Shown here: positions 1-10,655 of the stretch, piece after piece
Layout: each line of letters opens with the position of its first letter
How positions within the stretch are numbered: position 1 is the stretch's first letter
Assembly: GCF_937616625.2 (NCBI RefSeq)
Contig: NC_065570.1
Span: forward strand, 22,716,046-22,780,045
Reading direction: 5' to 3'
Length of the DNA stretch: 64,000 nt
From: Mercurialis annua
Taxonomy: Eukaryota > Streptophyta > Magnoliopsida > Malpighiales > Euphorbiaceae
Position numbers and translations under genes: made by a program
The notes under the pieces: generated by a model
The model's database searches: none
What the model was told of the DNA's origin: nothing
The model's input: only the letters and a program-made list of their open reading frames with translations

Positions 1-175
1 TATTGGCCTAAATTGCCATTTAGGTAACCAATAACTGAATTATCACAATGTTGGACCAAATCGCCATATAGGCAACCAACATTACGTTATTGGCCCGTAT
101 AGCCCTTTAGGCAACCAATAACTCAATCTCACGCCGTTGGCCCGAATCGCCATTTTAGGCAACCAACGACTATTA
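1..175. repeat. Degenerate tandem repeat inside the LTR
   Basis: Three to four imperfect copies of a unit of about 45 bp. Each contains TTGG, then CGCCATTTAGGCAACCAA or a close variant, then an AACTCAATCTCAC-like spacer. It lies in the distal part of the minus-strand chromovirus-like LTR. Confidence 0.75.
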
Positions 176-1517
176 TAAATTCTCATAAAATATTCAAATA
201 TAAGCATGAAATGATTATCACAACCAAACATTACTCACTTGAACATTTCAACCATGATTGACAAGCGCATTTACATCTCAAATCAACACCACACATTCAC
301 ACCACGCATTTACAAAGCAATATAAATAATACAATACAAGTCAAACCATTGCAATAGAATTAAGTCATATACAAACGACAAAAACCAATCCAATCAATTC
401 AAGCCAACAAAAACATTCCAAACGAAACAATACAAATCAATCTAAACAACTCATTCCAAACAATTCATGCGATGCATTTAAATACTATTCATATACTAAA
501 TAACATAAGTTTAATATGATAATGCGAGTAAGTAAAATATACTCACACCTCGCTATCCAATCTTCATCATTCCTTTGTCTTGGCCGAACCCTCTAAGCCA
601 AAATCGTCAAATACGTAGCTTGTCGCTACCTTGGTTGTTGACACAAAGCCAAAGGTTTACCATTAATTTCATCCACAAAATCCTTCATTCATGCTCCTAA
701 TCACCTCAAATTGAATCCATAATCTAGTAGAAGATCCTTTCCTTGTACGTGGACGCGAGAATCGCTCAATTCCGTTAAGAAACGAAAAAGATATGGCCAA
801 TTGAAGATTTTGTGATTTTGTGAAGAAGGAGCTACCGGATTCATTCTTATTTCAGCGAGAGAAATGATGTTTTCTGATCTTAAATTTCATTTCTCTTGTT
901 TTTATATTTATGGCATAAGTCCTTCTTTGGTCCTTAAGTTTGCCACCTCCTTATACCTTAATTCCTAACTTTTCTTTTGTCGAATTTAGTCCGTCGAACT
1001 CTAAATCTTCTAAGTCTGACAAATTCCATATTATTTATTTCCAAATAAATAATAGTAGTCTCATATCTTATAATATCACTTTCCGATATCTTATTTTGGC
1101 AGTTTTTGGCCAAAAACGCTCGAGTTCCGTTTTTGAGCTAACTTGAACTTTTTTACTCTTTTGTGTCCAAAATCCACTTTAATAATTATCGATAACCATT
1201 TTATCTATATTATTTTTATAAATATTAATTCCGGTCTATATTCTATTTAATTTCTATTCTCTAGGAATTAAAAGCTCATTTTCAAATTTTGAGTTAAACT
1301 GGACTTTTAGCCCCTTTCTCAAGTTTATCTCTTTAATCCAATTCCATTATTTTTATGGAACATTATTATTGAAATTTTCTTATAAAAATTCCTATATCGA
1401 CCTACTCGTGTTCTCTTTATCCAACTACTCCGTTTAATTTCTTACTTTTCTCATTTTGACAATTCAAAATGAGCCTCATCGCTTCTTTTCTAAATCTCGA
1501 AATTTCAGGCTATTACA
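1..1517 (-). mobile_element. Chromovirus-like Ty3/gypsy LTR, minus strand, partial
   Basis: Read on the minus strand, the LTR begins at 1,517 with TGTAATAGCC and runs leftwards out of the window. It aligns by eye with the plus-strand LTR starting at 24,244 (TGTAATACTC). Shared landmarks are an AAGCGATG block near the start, a region of short AT-rich reads, and a segment mentioning GCGTTTTTGGCC. It interrupts a Tat/Ogre-type LTR, whose sequence resumes at 1,518. The first five bases after it, CCTAA, would be the target duplication, but the other end lies outside the window. I cannot tell solo LTR from full element. The short open frame at 940-1,146 lies inside the LTR and has no support as a gene. 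Confidence 0.7.
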
Positions 1518-3718
1518 CCTAAACCCACAATGTTCAAGAGTCGTTTTTAATACTTTCAAGCACCAAATAACGCCATTAGACATAGTTATCACTTAATTAA
1601 TTAATTAATTAATACGAGTTTAACATGCAAAATTCTAAGGTAAAAGTAAAAAGTAATCCAAATCCAAAAATCTTATCGCTTGACAACATTCTTTCCTAAC
1701 CCAAACTCTACCAATTAATTACCTATTTAACTTTAATTAGTATTGCAACTAGGTAAATAGTAAAATTAGTAATTTAAAACTAACCAAACTCTAGAAAACC
1801 CTAGGTCTAACACTATAAATACTATTGCTAATCAGATTCGCTAGAGCTCGGACCAAATGCACAAAAACGCACACATAAACTCTAGAAAAATCCTAGTTAT
1901 GTCGGAAGCCTACCACAATATCACACACACTTCGTAATCAAATTTAATCAATCAAACAAGTTAAGTACGCTTTAATCATTCAAGAATACACTGCCGCACA
2001 TCGATCCGAAGCTGGATTCCATGTCCGGATCACCAAAAAATTAGCCAAGAACTCATGACGGTACTTGTGAGGACCCAGTTCATCCTTTCATCACTTTTTA
2101 ATCCCATGTAATTTAGAACTGCTAATTTGATTTATTAAAATGCATGCTAGGTTGTTTTGCTGTGACATTATCTAAAATTGTGTTATTGACATAAAAAATG
2201 CCTTTGCCATGATTGTCATATCCTAAAATTATCAATATGATTGCCTTACAAGTACGTATATAGACTGTTTATATTAATTACTATAATCGCATGTTGATAT
2301 TGTTAAATCCAGACGCTTAAAATTCATGTTTCTAGCGTAGAATGCCATGATTCCCATATTAGTTGCGTTTCTAGCTGTTTTTGCCATGTTTTCCATGAGA
2401 TCACTTTAGAAGAATGATTTTAAGATGTTTAATTTGATTTTAGACATTGTATTTCAATCCCAGTATGTTTTGGTACGTTTTCGTTTGTGTTTTAATGGTT
2501 TTTGAGTGTTTTTGCATGAAACCTAAAACGACGAATTTGCGCCGCTAATCGGAATGCCCTCGCTGCCAGAATACACTGCCTGATCCGGCACTGTCATTGG
2601 TGTCGGATCCTGCTTCTACCCTCCTCTAGAATTGACTCCGATATATTCTAAACTCCAGTTCAACCTTGTTTTTGTGTTTCCGGATTCGTTTGAACTCGGA
2701 ATTGGGTCCTGTTTGAACCCACGTGTATATATTTAGTTATATGACTTGTTTGTAATCTTTAATGGGCATATACCTTTTTATTTCTGGCCTTGAAGCCTAG
2801 ATTTGTAATCTGTCCAGCCAACTGGGCATTGAAGCCCACGATCGACGCGACCAGAAACTTCCAGAGCAGATTTTGGGTTAATTCAAACTCGGAATCCATC
2901 GCAGTTTAAACCAGTGGATTCATATCGACGAGACGAAGAAATTATATCTACGACTGAGTCCAGATTTCAACCACATCAACTGCCATGCGACAGCCAGTGC
3001 CAGACACTCCGGGTCGACAAGGTTTAAAAGTATTTCTAACCTTGCAAGTTTATTAACTGTACACGCGCCCGTTGTCATTGTTTATTGATTTCCATTGCAA
3101 GCAAAATCCACCATTTGACAAGGCTAAAGGACTAATCACATCAAAACAATCAAATCCTGAAAATCACCTAAACATCTTAGGACTGCATGCAAAATGTAAT
3201 TAAAGGTTGTATAAGCTTTCAAGAATGACCTGATAAAATAAATCAAACTTAGACATCCGAGTTTTTTAGGATTTCTATATGTAAAATATCCAGACCAGCC
3301 AGACTTGACTATTTTTTAGATACCACTAAGATTAGATATATGCTTAGGGGTAACTGTTACCTAATTCAAATGCCAGTCCAGATCGAGTCATTTGCGCATC
3401 AAACGTGTTTACTGGTTTTCAGACTGCTTTACTTTTTTGGTATTATATCTTGTGGCCTGCTATTAAATGTTGAGATGAGATAGGCGAATATGTCCAGTAA
3501 ATAAAACCAGTAATTGATAAGCCAGGCACATTAGTCTCGGGGAGGTCCACGAACCTGTTATGTTGGTCTAATGCATGATAATCTCACCCATAAGCGAGTT
3601 GATATAAAAGGCATTTCCTAGCTGAGCTAGGTGGCGACTCCAAATCTTCTCAAACCCTTTTAAGATAGAGTTATTCCATAAGTCTAGGTGAGCGATCCTG
3701 AAACTCGCTCTACTCACA
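1518..3718 (+). mobile_element. Tat/Ogre-type LTR (LTR-C), 5' end missing; probable 5' LTR of O1
   Basis: The sequence aligns over its length with the LTRs at 35,943-38,372 (LTR-A) and 41,350-42,837 (LTR-B). It resembles LTR-B more closely, for example in the block around the TATA box and the AACCAAACTCTAGAAAACCC segment. It ends in a GGCGACTCC box, then TACTCACA, followed by a degenerate GCGACTCCACT primer-binding site. The first few hundred bases are displaced by the minus-strand LTR inserted at 1,517. I infer that LTR-C and LTR-B are the two LTRs of one element (O1), now about 40 kb apart because of insertions. It has no convincing ORF. Confidence 0.75.
1814..1820 (+). promoter_or_regulatory. 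TATA box of LTR-C
   Basis: TATAAAT in the context CACTATAAATACTATTGCTA. The same box in the same context occurs in LTR-A (36,448) and LTR-B (41,932), so it is probably the core promoter of this LTR family, with transcription starting some 25-35 bp downstream. Confidence 0.6.
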
Positions 3719-3738
3719 TTTGCGACTCCACTAGAGAT
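3719..3738 (+). other. Degenerate primer-binding site of O1
   Basis: TTTGCGACTCCACTAGAGAT directly follows the LTR-C terminus. It is a decayed match to the TGGCGACTCCACTGGGGA site after the T3 LTRs (51,297 and 63,403). From memory, that site is the one reported for Tat/Ogre elements and is attributed to a tRNA-Arg. About 90 bases of AT-rich internal leader follow before copia sequence begins near 3,831. Confidence 0.6.
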
Positions 3739-3830
3739 TATTTTAAAGTAAACTATTTTTAAAACATAAAACATAAAGACGTTTTCAGAATTGTTTTAAA
3801 AAATAGTTGCCAAGGACATAACCGCACGAC

Positions 3831-4589
3831 TAGTGTCACGGCTAAGTCAAACATTGTTTGTTTTGATCATATGATCTCATCTAAGTAAGTCATATACACT
3901 AGCGCATGTTTTATCATCAATCCAGAACAATTCCAGATAGCATAGAATCTTATCTCGGTTCATCCGGAGTGATGAATTATCTTTATGTGAAACCCCTATC
4001 TCCATATACAACTAACTAAAGCCAATACATCCCGCTCCCCTAGCTCATGAAAGATCTATGGATAAGGAGTATCAAACTCTAATTTTATATATACAAGGTA
4101 GTGTTACCGAAAGTCAAAGGACATATGTACAATTATGAACTAGATGACATTAAATTGACTTTGATGAAATACCATGTAAGTCATCTAGCGTCACTTGTTT
4201 GATTCACTCCACCCCCTTGCGTTTCCACATATTTATTTAGATTCCCATCAAGTAGTATGAGACTCCCTACTTCCTATAATTAGTAATTCTTTACTAATCA
4301 AGAGAATAAACATAGGTGACGATCTTTCCGAGATAATGCAATGCCCTTATTCGTAGGACCCCATCAATCTTGAACGGTTATTTAGATCAATTGTATTATA
4401 GAATCCGCCACTCATATACTTAATACCTTATGATTACATTCTATTATAGTGTGATAAGGACAATATGTAATAAATGAACAATTAGTTGATGAGACACTTA
4501 GTTCAAATAAAACATATATATCTTTTGCCATTGGGATTAGTTCTACAAATGTACACGATCAAATGGCCCTAGGGCACATACTACTAACA
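3831..4589 (-). mobile_element. Copia C2, minus-strand 3' LTR fragment
   Basis: Read on the minus strand, the LTR begins at 4,589 with TGTTAGTAGTATGTGCCC. It follows the same course as the complete plus-strand LTR at 15,579: a segment on GATCGTGTA, one on TCTCATCAACTAA, then GTCACCTATG. Only the first 760 bases or so remain. Similarity stops near 3,831, where it abuts Tat/Ogre-type leader sequence. Confidence 0.75.
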
Positions 4590-4700
4590 ATCTCTCACTT
4601 GGACTAGTGCCATTGGAACCTATATCTAAGCCCCATCTTCATAAGATGTAAGCCTTAAGGATTCAAAGTCATGGGCTTTGTCAGTGGGTCAGGATTTCCT
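4590..4700 (-). mobile_element. Copia C2, minus-strand end of internal region with polypurine tract
   Basis: On the minus strand this reads as the end of a copia pol region, then CAAGTGAGAGAT next to the LTR start. It matches the 15,500-15,578 segment before the plus-strand 3' LTR. At about 4,700 it joins a plus-strand LTR fragment of the same family, giving a head-to-head junction. Confidence 0.7.
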
Positions 4701-6053
4701 ACAATGAGTTACTAATTATAGGAAGTAGTGAGTCTCATACTACTTGATGGGGATAACAATCAACATATAGTCACTCAAGGGATTGAGTGAGTCGAACAAC
4801 TAACGCTAGATGACTTATACATGGTATTTCATCAAAGTAAATTTCATGTCATCTAGTTTATAATTGTACATATGTCCTTTGCTTAAGGTTACACTATCTG
4901 GTATATAGGTGATTCGAATTTGGCACTCCTTATCCCTAGATCTTTCATGAGCTAAGTTGCGGGATTTATTGGCTCTGGTTAGTTGTTTATGGAGATAGGG
5001 GTTTAACCTAGACAGGATTCATTACTCTGGATGAACGGAGATAAGATTCTATGCTATCTTAAATTGTTCTTGATTGATGATAAAACTTGCGCGAGTTTAT
5101 ATGACTTACTTATAAAGTTGTTTCTAGTGGAAGCCATATTTATCAAGAATAAGAACTTAGAGATGAGGTCATATGATCAAGACAAATAGTGTTTGACTTA
5201 ACCATGACACTATTCGAGATCTGAATCTTAGATGAAGAAAATTTTGAGTGTACGGTAATTATGTACAATGATTCATAAATAATGCATTGAAACATTCATC
5301 TCTATTTAGGGCCGTGATATGTTGCTAGACATCACTCTTGATCTACGAGAATTAATAATTAATTAGATTTAATTAATAAATATAAGAAACTAGTTTCTTA
5401 TGTCTCTCGTTCTATATAGATATGAACCTAGTTAGTCACACATAATAGAGTGTGTAATCGATTTAGTTTACAAGAGGTGGATTTCATATAGATGCTAGCA
5501 TATTTGGAAATTAATCTAAGATGAAAACAAGTACAAATTAGAGACTAATTAGTAAGAGTTATAAATTAGTAGGAACCTAATTGTATTTTATCAAAGTTAA
5601 TGCGATTAGTGATTTGATTATGTCAAGTGATGATGTCATGGTGATGATATCATGAGATAATGTCATGGTAATGATGTCATGTAATGATTTTATGTGACGA
5701 TGTCATGGTCATGATGTCATGTGATGATGTCTATATGAGATATCATGTGGCGGCAACACCTATGCTTGGTGTGTGACACCTAGTATATGAGGTGTCAGTT
5801 GGTGGAAACACCTTTGCTTGGTGTGTGCCACCTAGCATGTGAGGTGTCATCTGGTGGCAACACATTGGCTTTGTGTGTGACACCTAGCTTGTGAGGTGTT
5901 GGCATTTTAAGAAAAACTCTAGCTTCTAAATAGAGCATTGCTTTGCTCATTCTCGTTTGCTCATTCTCTACACCATACGTACGATACAACAACACCATGT
6001 TGTAGAGAGAGCATATTTGAAGGACTTCAAGTAATCATCAATCACAGAAAAGT
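4701..6053 (+). mobile_element. Copia C1, 5' LTR, truncated at both ends
   Basis: This aligns with bases 15,877 to about 17,020 of the complete 3' LTR: AATGAGTTACTAATTATA, CGCTAGATGACTTATACATGG, the GATGATGTCATG repeats, the ACACCT repeats, a weak TATA-like region near 5,925, and AAGTAATCATCAATC. The first 300 or so bases of the LTR are missing. The last 290 or so, with the primer-binding site, are missing or too diverged to align. Confidence 0.75.
5586..5905. repeat. Two tandem repeats inside copia C1 5' LTR
   Basis: First come several short GATGATGTCATG-type units. Then come three units of about 57 bp, each with CAACACC, GCTTGGTGTGTGACACC and a GAGGTGTCA. The same arrangement recurs in the 3' LTR at about 16,640-16,885, so both arrays were already in the LTR before integration. 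Confidence 0.8.
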
Positions 6054-8102
6054 TTGGCGAAGTTTTACAACACGAATGCTTACAAAATCATTTTTGAGTT
6101 ATGTAATAGTTTTCTCATTCTTTTGTGGCTAAAGAATGAGAATTAGGGAGTCCATGATCATACATGTATGGTTACATGATTCATTTTAACTTTAATATGT
6201 ATGAGATGCATGCTAAAATATGTTGTGTGCTTAAAGATTAAATTTATATTGATTTATCATTACATTTTTGGAGCAATAAATTAACACACTTTGAGTTATC
6301 ATCTTGTCGGCTATGAATACATAGGGGTGAGATGATATTGTGAAGAGATGTTGTCGAGTTTATTGTTAAGCATGAAAGTTACAAGTGTATTCAATATTAC
6401 ATACGGCGAGAGAGGCAATTAGGCATACCTGAGTTGTATATTATTCAAATCGATAGATCTTCGTTGATTCAATGGGTTAAACTTAAATAATGTGGAAACC
6501 CAAGAATAACATTAAGTACTTGACGGTGAAAGCATTAGGAGCCGAAAAATGATTAAACCTCATATGAGATATGATGAACAAGAATTTGTTCACTTACATA
6601 TCATTTTGATTCCAAGAATGGCATTAAAAACTTGAGGGAAAGATAAACGAATATAAGAGTTCAATCACCCGCTTGAAATATTTTCCAACGAAGATTTACG
6701 TTTCCTATTTTGAAAGTGTAGGATTCGAAAAAGATAGTGGGAGGCCATTTTGGTACAGACCAAACAATTATGATTAAATATACAAAATAACATGAATACT
6801 AATTAGAGAACTTTGTTATCTAAGGGATAATAAGATTAAATAGAATCCTTTTAAGTGACATTCATGATAGTAATTGGATAGTGGTTAAAAATCGTTTTTG
6901 ATTGATTCAGATATTTAGATGCCTCTAAGGCTATTGCGAAAAAGAAATGCACATTGGTTAACAAAGAAAAATGTTTTCGTTGTTAAGATGTAGGACACGA
7001 TAAGTCATTGCCGGAAATATTTGGAATATTTAAAAGGCGGTTCGGTCAATAAAAGAAGGAAAAAGGGTCATTTATGCCCCTAAGGTTTGCCTCCAGGATC
7101 AAGTAAGCTCTCAACGTTTGGAAAAGTTCAAATACGCCCCAAACGTCTTGAAAAATGAACAATCAGGCCCTCCAATTTTGACAACCAGGCCCCCAACGTC
7201 TCATTTATAAGTCAAAATGAGGGCCTGATTGTTCACTTTTTAAGACGTTGGGGGCATATTTGAACCTTTCTAAACGTTGAGGGCTTGCTTGATCCTTGAG
7301 GCAAACGTTAGGGGCATAAATGACCCTTTTCCCATAAAAAGAAAGTGTTTCTTTTGTCATATCGAAAGACATTGAAATGAAAATTGCATTAAGTATTTCT
7401 AATACTTATAGGGCAATGATGAGAGGAACGAAAATTCCATCAAGAATTTATCTATCTCATTTTCCAATGTCGATTGCTCATTTAAAAGCTTTGGTATTCA
7501 ATACCGATGTTAATCCTCACATTTGTTTATCCTTTACGAAATTAGTAAAAGTGACAAAGATAGGAAAATGATGAAGAAATCTTAAACATCGGAAATGACG
7601 CAAGCGTTGCGACAAAAACTATAGGTTCAACTTCAATTTTCTTAAAATAAGCATAAGTTGTACTTAAAAAAGTTTTTTGTACTTACCCAACATATATAGA
7701 AATATCAAATCCGAATTTGTATGACAAATTTGGTAGTTGATTTTCTATCTACAAAGGAATTTTATAGTATTATGGTCAATAACATGGAGTTGGGTATGGA
7801 TATGTACATAATGGTCTTTATTATTTGAATAAAGATGTTTAAATATAAAAGATGTTTTGGAAATTAGTTCAATAAGTTATCAAACCACTACACAACTTTT
7901 GCACTCATGACTAGGACAATTTACGCAAAATAGACTTCACAAGTTAGATAAGATTAAGCTTGAGCAATCACTTTTCCGCATCGCTTCCGGCTTGTGAGTC
8001 GTATCTTAAAGGAAAAATGGCCTGACTGTCCTTTGTGGGACAAAGTGGTAGAGCCAAATAAGTTTAAGAAATTATATATAGTAATGTATGTGTTATGTTT
8101 AG
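6054..8102 (+). pseudogene. Copia C1 gag and protease/GAG-pre-integrase remnant
   Basis: No frame is open, but translated fragments are recognisable. Near 6,975-7,045 is a CCHC zinc knuckle (CFRC, then GHDK) of a copia Gag, interrupted by a stop. After the MITE at 7,059-7,333, a protease-like stretch at about 7,580-7,650 reads IGN..ASVATKTIGS. At 7,800-7,850 a VHNGLYYLNKD segment, and up to 8,102 the Leu/Lys-rich block, belong to the GAG-pre-integrase region. The sequence stops at 8,102 in a TTTAG and resumes at 13,224 after the G1 insertion. The segment 6,054-6,900 is AT-rich and I can only place it as 5' leader and Gag by position. Confidence 0.65.
7059..7333. mobile_element. MITE with terminal inverted repeats inside copia C1
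   Basis: Near-palindromic 275-bp element. The left end starts GGAAAAAGGGTCATTTATGC and the right end is its inverse, ending GCATAAATGACCCTTTTCCC. The inverted repeats extend inward through TAA.GTTTGCCTC and the middle contains a second inverted AACGTCT pair. It is flanked by the similar words ATAAAAGAA and ATAAAAAGAA, a likely 9-10 bp target duplication with one change. It has no coding capacity and sits just after the zinc-knuckle remnant of copia Gag. Confidence 0.75.
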
Positions 8103-8358
8103 TGAAAACTTGCGGAATGGCAGCGACTCTCTGATCCGGTGGCAACTTCACGATCGTACCTGAAAGGCACAACACAACCGTTAGAAGGGTGCCGGAAGGG
8201 GATTCAGGCAAACCACTCTGACGGTCAAGTCAATAGGTGTTTAAGTGAGAGAAAGAATAAGAAATGAAAGAGAGTTAAGAGTTGAGAGAAAAAGAGAATT
8301 AAACTTTTTACCTAATTTTTCTGAGCCTTTTATATTGTTCCTTTGTTTCTCTTTGTCT
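8103..8358 (-). mobile_element. G1 3' LTR, truncated
   Basis: 256 bases matching 12,599-12,858 with few differences. Shared words include GGCGACTCTCTGATCCGG (one base different), CGTGCCGGAAGGGGATTC (one base different) and CCTTTTATATTG. Identity breaks at TCTTTGTCTGG, where the deletion junction to the aRNH coding region lies. The minus-strand TATA-like TATAAAAG is at about 8,326-8,333. Confidence 0.85.
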
Positions 8359-8941
8359 GGGAGTCACTCTGAATTTTGATGTACTCGGCCTTAACTACTG
8401 TCGCCATTCTCAATCCTCCTATTAGGGCTTCGTATTCTGCTGAATTGTTGGTTGCCGGAAAATTCAGGTGGATTGAGTTTTCCATTTTTATCTTATGTGG
8501 TCCTCTTTATATCATGCATGCCCCTGCTCCGGCCATGTTTGATGCTCCGTCTACTCGTAATGTCCAACTGACCAAGCTCTTGTCTACCTCAGTGGGTTGA
8601 TCGTGCGTTGTTTTTTCGGCCACGAAATCTGCTAGGATCTGAGCTTTCATTGTTGTTTTTGGTTCATATTTGATGTCGTATGATCCTACCATGACTGACC
8701 AGTTGATTAGTCGTCCCAAGGTTTCTGGTCTTCCAAGTGCTTTTTTCAGGGGTTGGTTTGTTTGGTCTACCACTGTGTGAGCCTGGAAATACCTCTTGAG
8801 CTTTTCTACCGTTAATACCAATACAAATGCAAATTTTTCGATCTTGCTATATCTGAGCTCAGGCCCTTTTAATACTTTGCTCGTGTAGTACACCGGTTTC
8901 TGCTCGGTTGCTTCTTCTTTTACAAGCACGGATGCTACTCT
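8359..8941 (-). pseudogene. G1 RNase H and truncated aRNH
   Basis: Minus strand. The Ty3/gypsy RNase H shows PVYYTSKVLKGPELRYSKIE, then KLKRYFQAHTVVDQTNQPLK and QILADFVAE, the usual end of that domain in plant Tat elements. The archaeal-type second RNase H follows with its first catalytic motif WTLRVDGASNMAGAG and the second, NNSAEYEALIGGLRMA. The frame is cut at IQSDS, exactly at the third catalytic Asp, and runs straight into LTR sequence. A frameshift or stop follows MAGAGACMI. The position after RT and the double RNase H place the element in the Tat lineage. Confidence 0.82.
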
Positions 8942-9990
8942 TTAATTAGTGACACTCAGATATAAGTATAGCACTTCTCCTGCCTCCGGTCGCCCGAGTA
9001 GTGGTGGTGAGCTTAGGAATTTTTTGAGCTCCTCAAAAGACTTGGCATTCCCGGTCCACTCGATGCTTTTCACATTTGTTAGTGTTTTGAAGAATGGGAG
9101 ACATCTCTTGGCCGAGTAAGACACAAACCGACCGAGAGCCATAATTCTTCCATTCAGCTTTTGAACTTCTTTGGCTTTCTTTGGGGCTTTCATGTCTATG
9201 ATTGCTTTTGTTTTCTCCGGGTTTACCTCAATGCCTTTTTGAGAGATGAGGTAACCGAGGAATTTCCCCGCCGGGACTCCGAAGGCACACTTGTCCAGGT
9301 TTAGCTTGAGCTTGTATTTCTTTAGCTTGGTGAAAACTTCTTCTAGGTCTTTCGCGTGGTCTTCTACTTTTTTGGACCTGACGATGATGTCAACAACATA
9401 GACCTCCATGTTTCGACCTATGTGGTCCTTAAATACAAAGTTCAGCAACCGCTGATAAGTTGCCCCGACATTTTTTAATCCGAAAGGCATTTGTTTGTAG
9501 CAGTATGTGCCGCTGTCGGTTACAAAGCTTGTTTTCTCTTCGTCTTCTTTGTGCATTGGTATCTGGTGGTATCCTTGGGCAGCGTCTATGAACGAGTAGA
9601 CCTCATAACCACTCGTTGAGTCGACCAGCTGGTCAATGTTTGGCAGAGGGTAGCTATCCTTGGGGCATGCTCGGTTTAGGTCTGTGAAATCTATGCATAG
9701 TCTCTATTTTCCATTCGGCTTTTCTATGAGCACGGCGTTTGATAGCCACTCCGGATAATACACTCTTTTGATGAAACCTACTGCCAGTAGTTTGTCTACT
9801 TTGGCCCTGATGGCAATTTGTCTGTCCACTGCAAAGACTCTTTTCTTCTATTTGACTAGTTTATGTTTTGGATCAACATTCATCTTATGTGAGATGATTG
9901 CCGGGTCAACCCCTTCTATCTAGCCTGGGGTGTTGACAAATTCTACTTTGTTTCTGATTAACATGTTTGTTATCTCATGTTTTACTGGTT
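8942..9990 (-). pseudogene. G1 reverse transcriptase
   Basis: Minus strand. The N-terminal half (about 9,560-9,870) reads KVDKLLAVGFIKRVYYPEWL, then a stop where GKWRLCIDFTDLN would continue, then DSYPLPNIDQLVD and FIDAAQGYHQI. The main open part (9,556-8,942) has the QMPFGLKNVGATYQR block and the catalytic box as YVVD instead of YVDD, so one metal-binding Asp is replaced by Val. LNLDKCAFGVPAGKFLGYL and the thumb and connection follow. The enzyme would be inactive. The closest relatives by motif are other plant Tat RTs. Confidence 0.85.
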
Positions 9991-10084
9991 CGGGCAATGC
10001 GACGCTTATTTGGACCGACCTTGGTGTTACTCCTGACGGATTGACCCTTTCTAGTTTTCCATTAGGCTCGAGCTTGCCTTCATC

Positions 10085-10655
10085 TTAGTCTGGTATCTCC
10101 ATTGTTTCAATAGCCAGGGTTTCTGACACAACTCTCATTGATACCAAGTAGCACTGTTTGGCTATGTCTTGCCTTCCCTTGACTGTCACCACTCCCTCTT
10201 TGGTGGGTATTTTAATTGACAAGTATTTGATGCATGTGACTGCCCCGATGTTGTATAGCATTGGTCTGCCAAGTATCGCATTGTAGGCAAGTGGCATGTC
10301 GACAACCATAAAAAGTGTTTTGAATTTCTTTGTGATGCCGATTAGACCTCCTTTTGGTGAACCATTTTCTTTTCCTAGATTAACTAGTTAATTCTGCCAC
10401 TCCTTCTGCTTGTACCGGTGCTCCTCCTAAGCCGACTAGACGAGTTTTGACTGGTTTTAGATTTAGGACCGAGCATCCTATACCGAGGTATGCCTGCTTC
10501 GTGATGAGGTTAACTGAGCTTCCCTCATCCACCAACTGTCTCATTACCCAGAAATTTTCTATTAATCCCGAGATTACTAAGGGATCTTGGTGGGGGAAAT
10601 CTATTCCTTCGCCGTCGCCTGTGCCAAAACTGACCTCGGGTAAAGGTTTAGCCAT
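10085..10655 (-). pseudogene. G1 aspartic protease
   Basis: Minus strand. Two overlapping fragments carry a retroviral-type protease: the catalytic region reads RQLVDEGSSVNLIT, a Tat-style D-x-G-S box. A second part has the flap-distal motif AYNAILGRPMLYNIGAV. A stop near 10,380 and a frame change split them. The stretch 9,990-10,085 links to RT and contains further stops. Confidence 0.75.
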
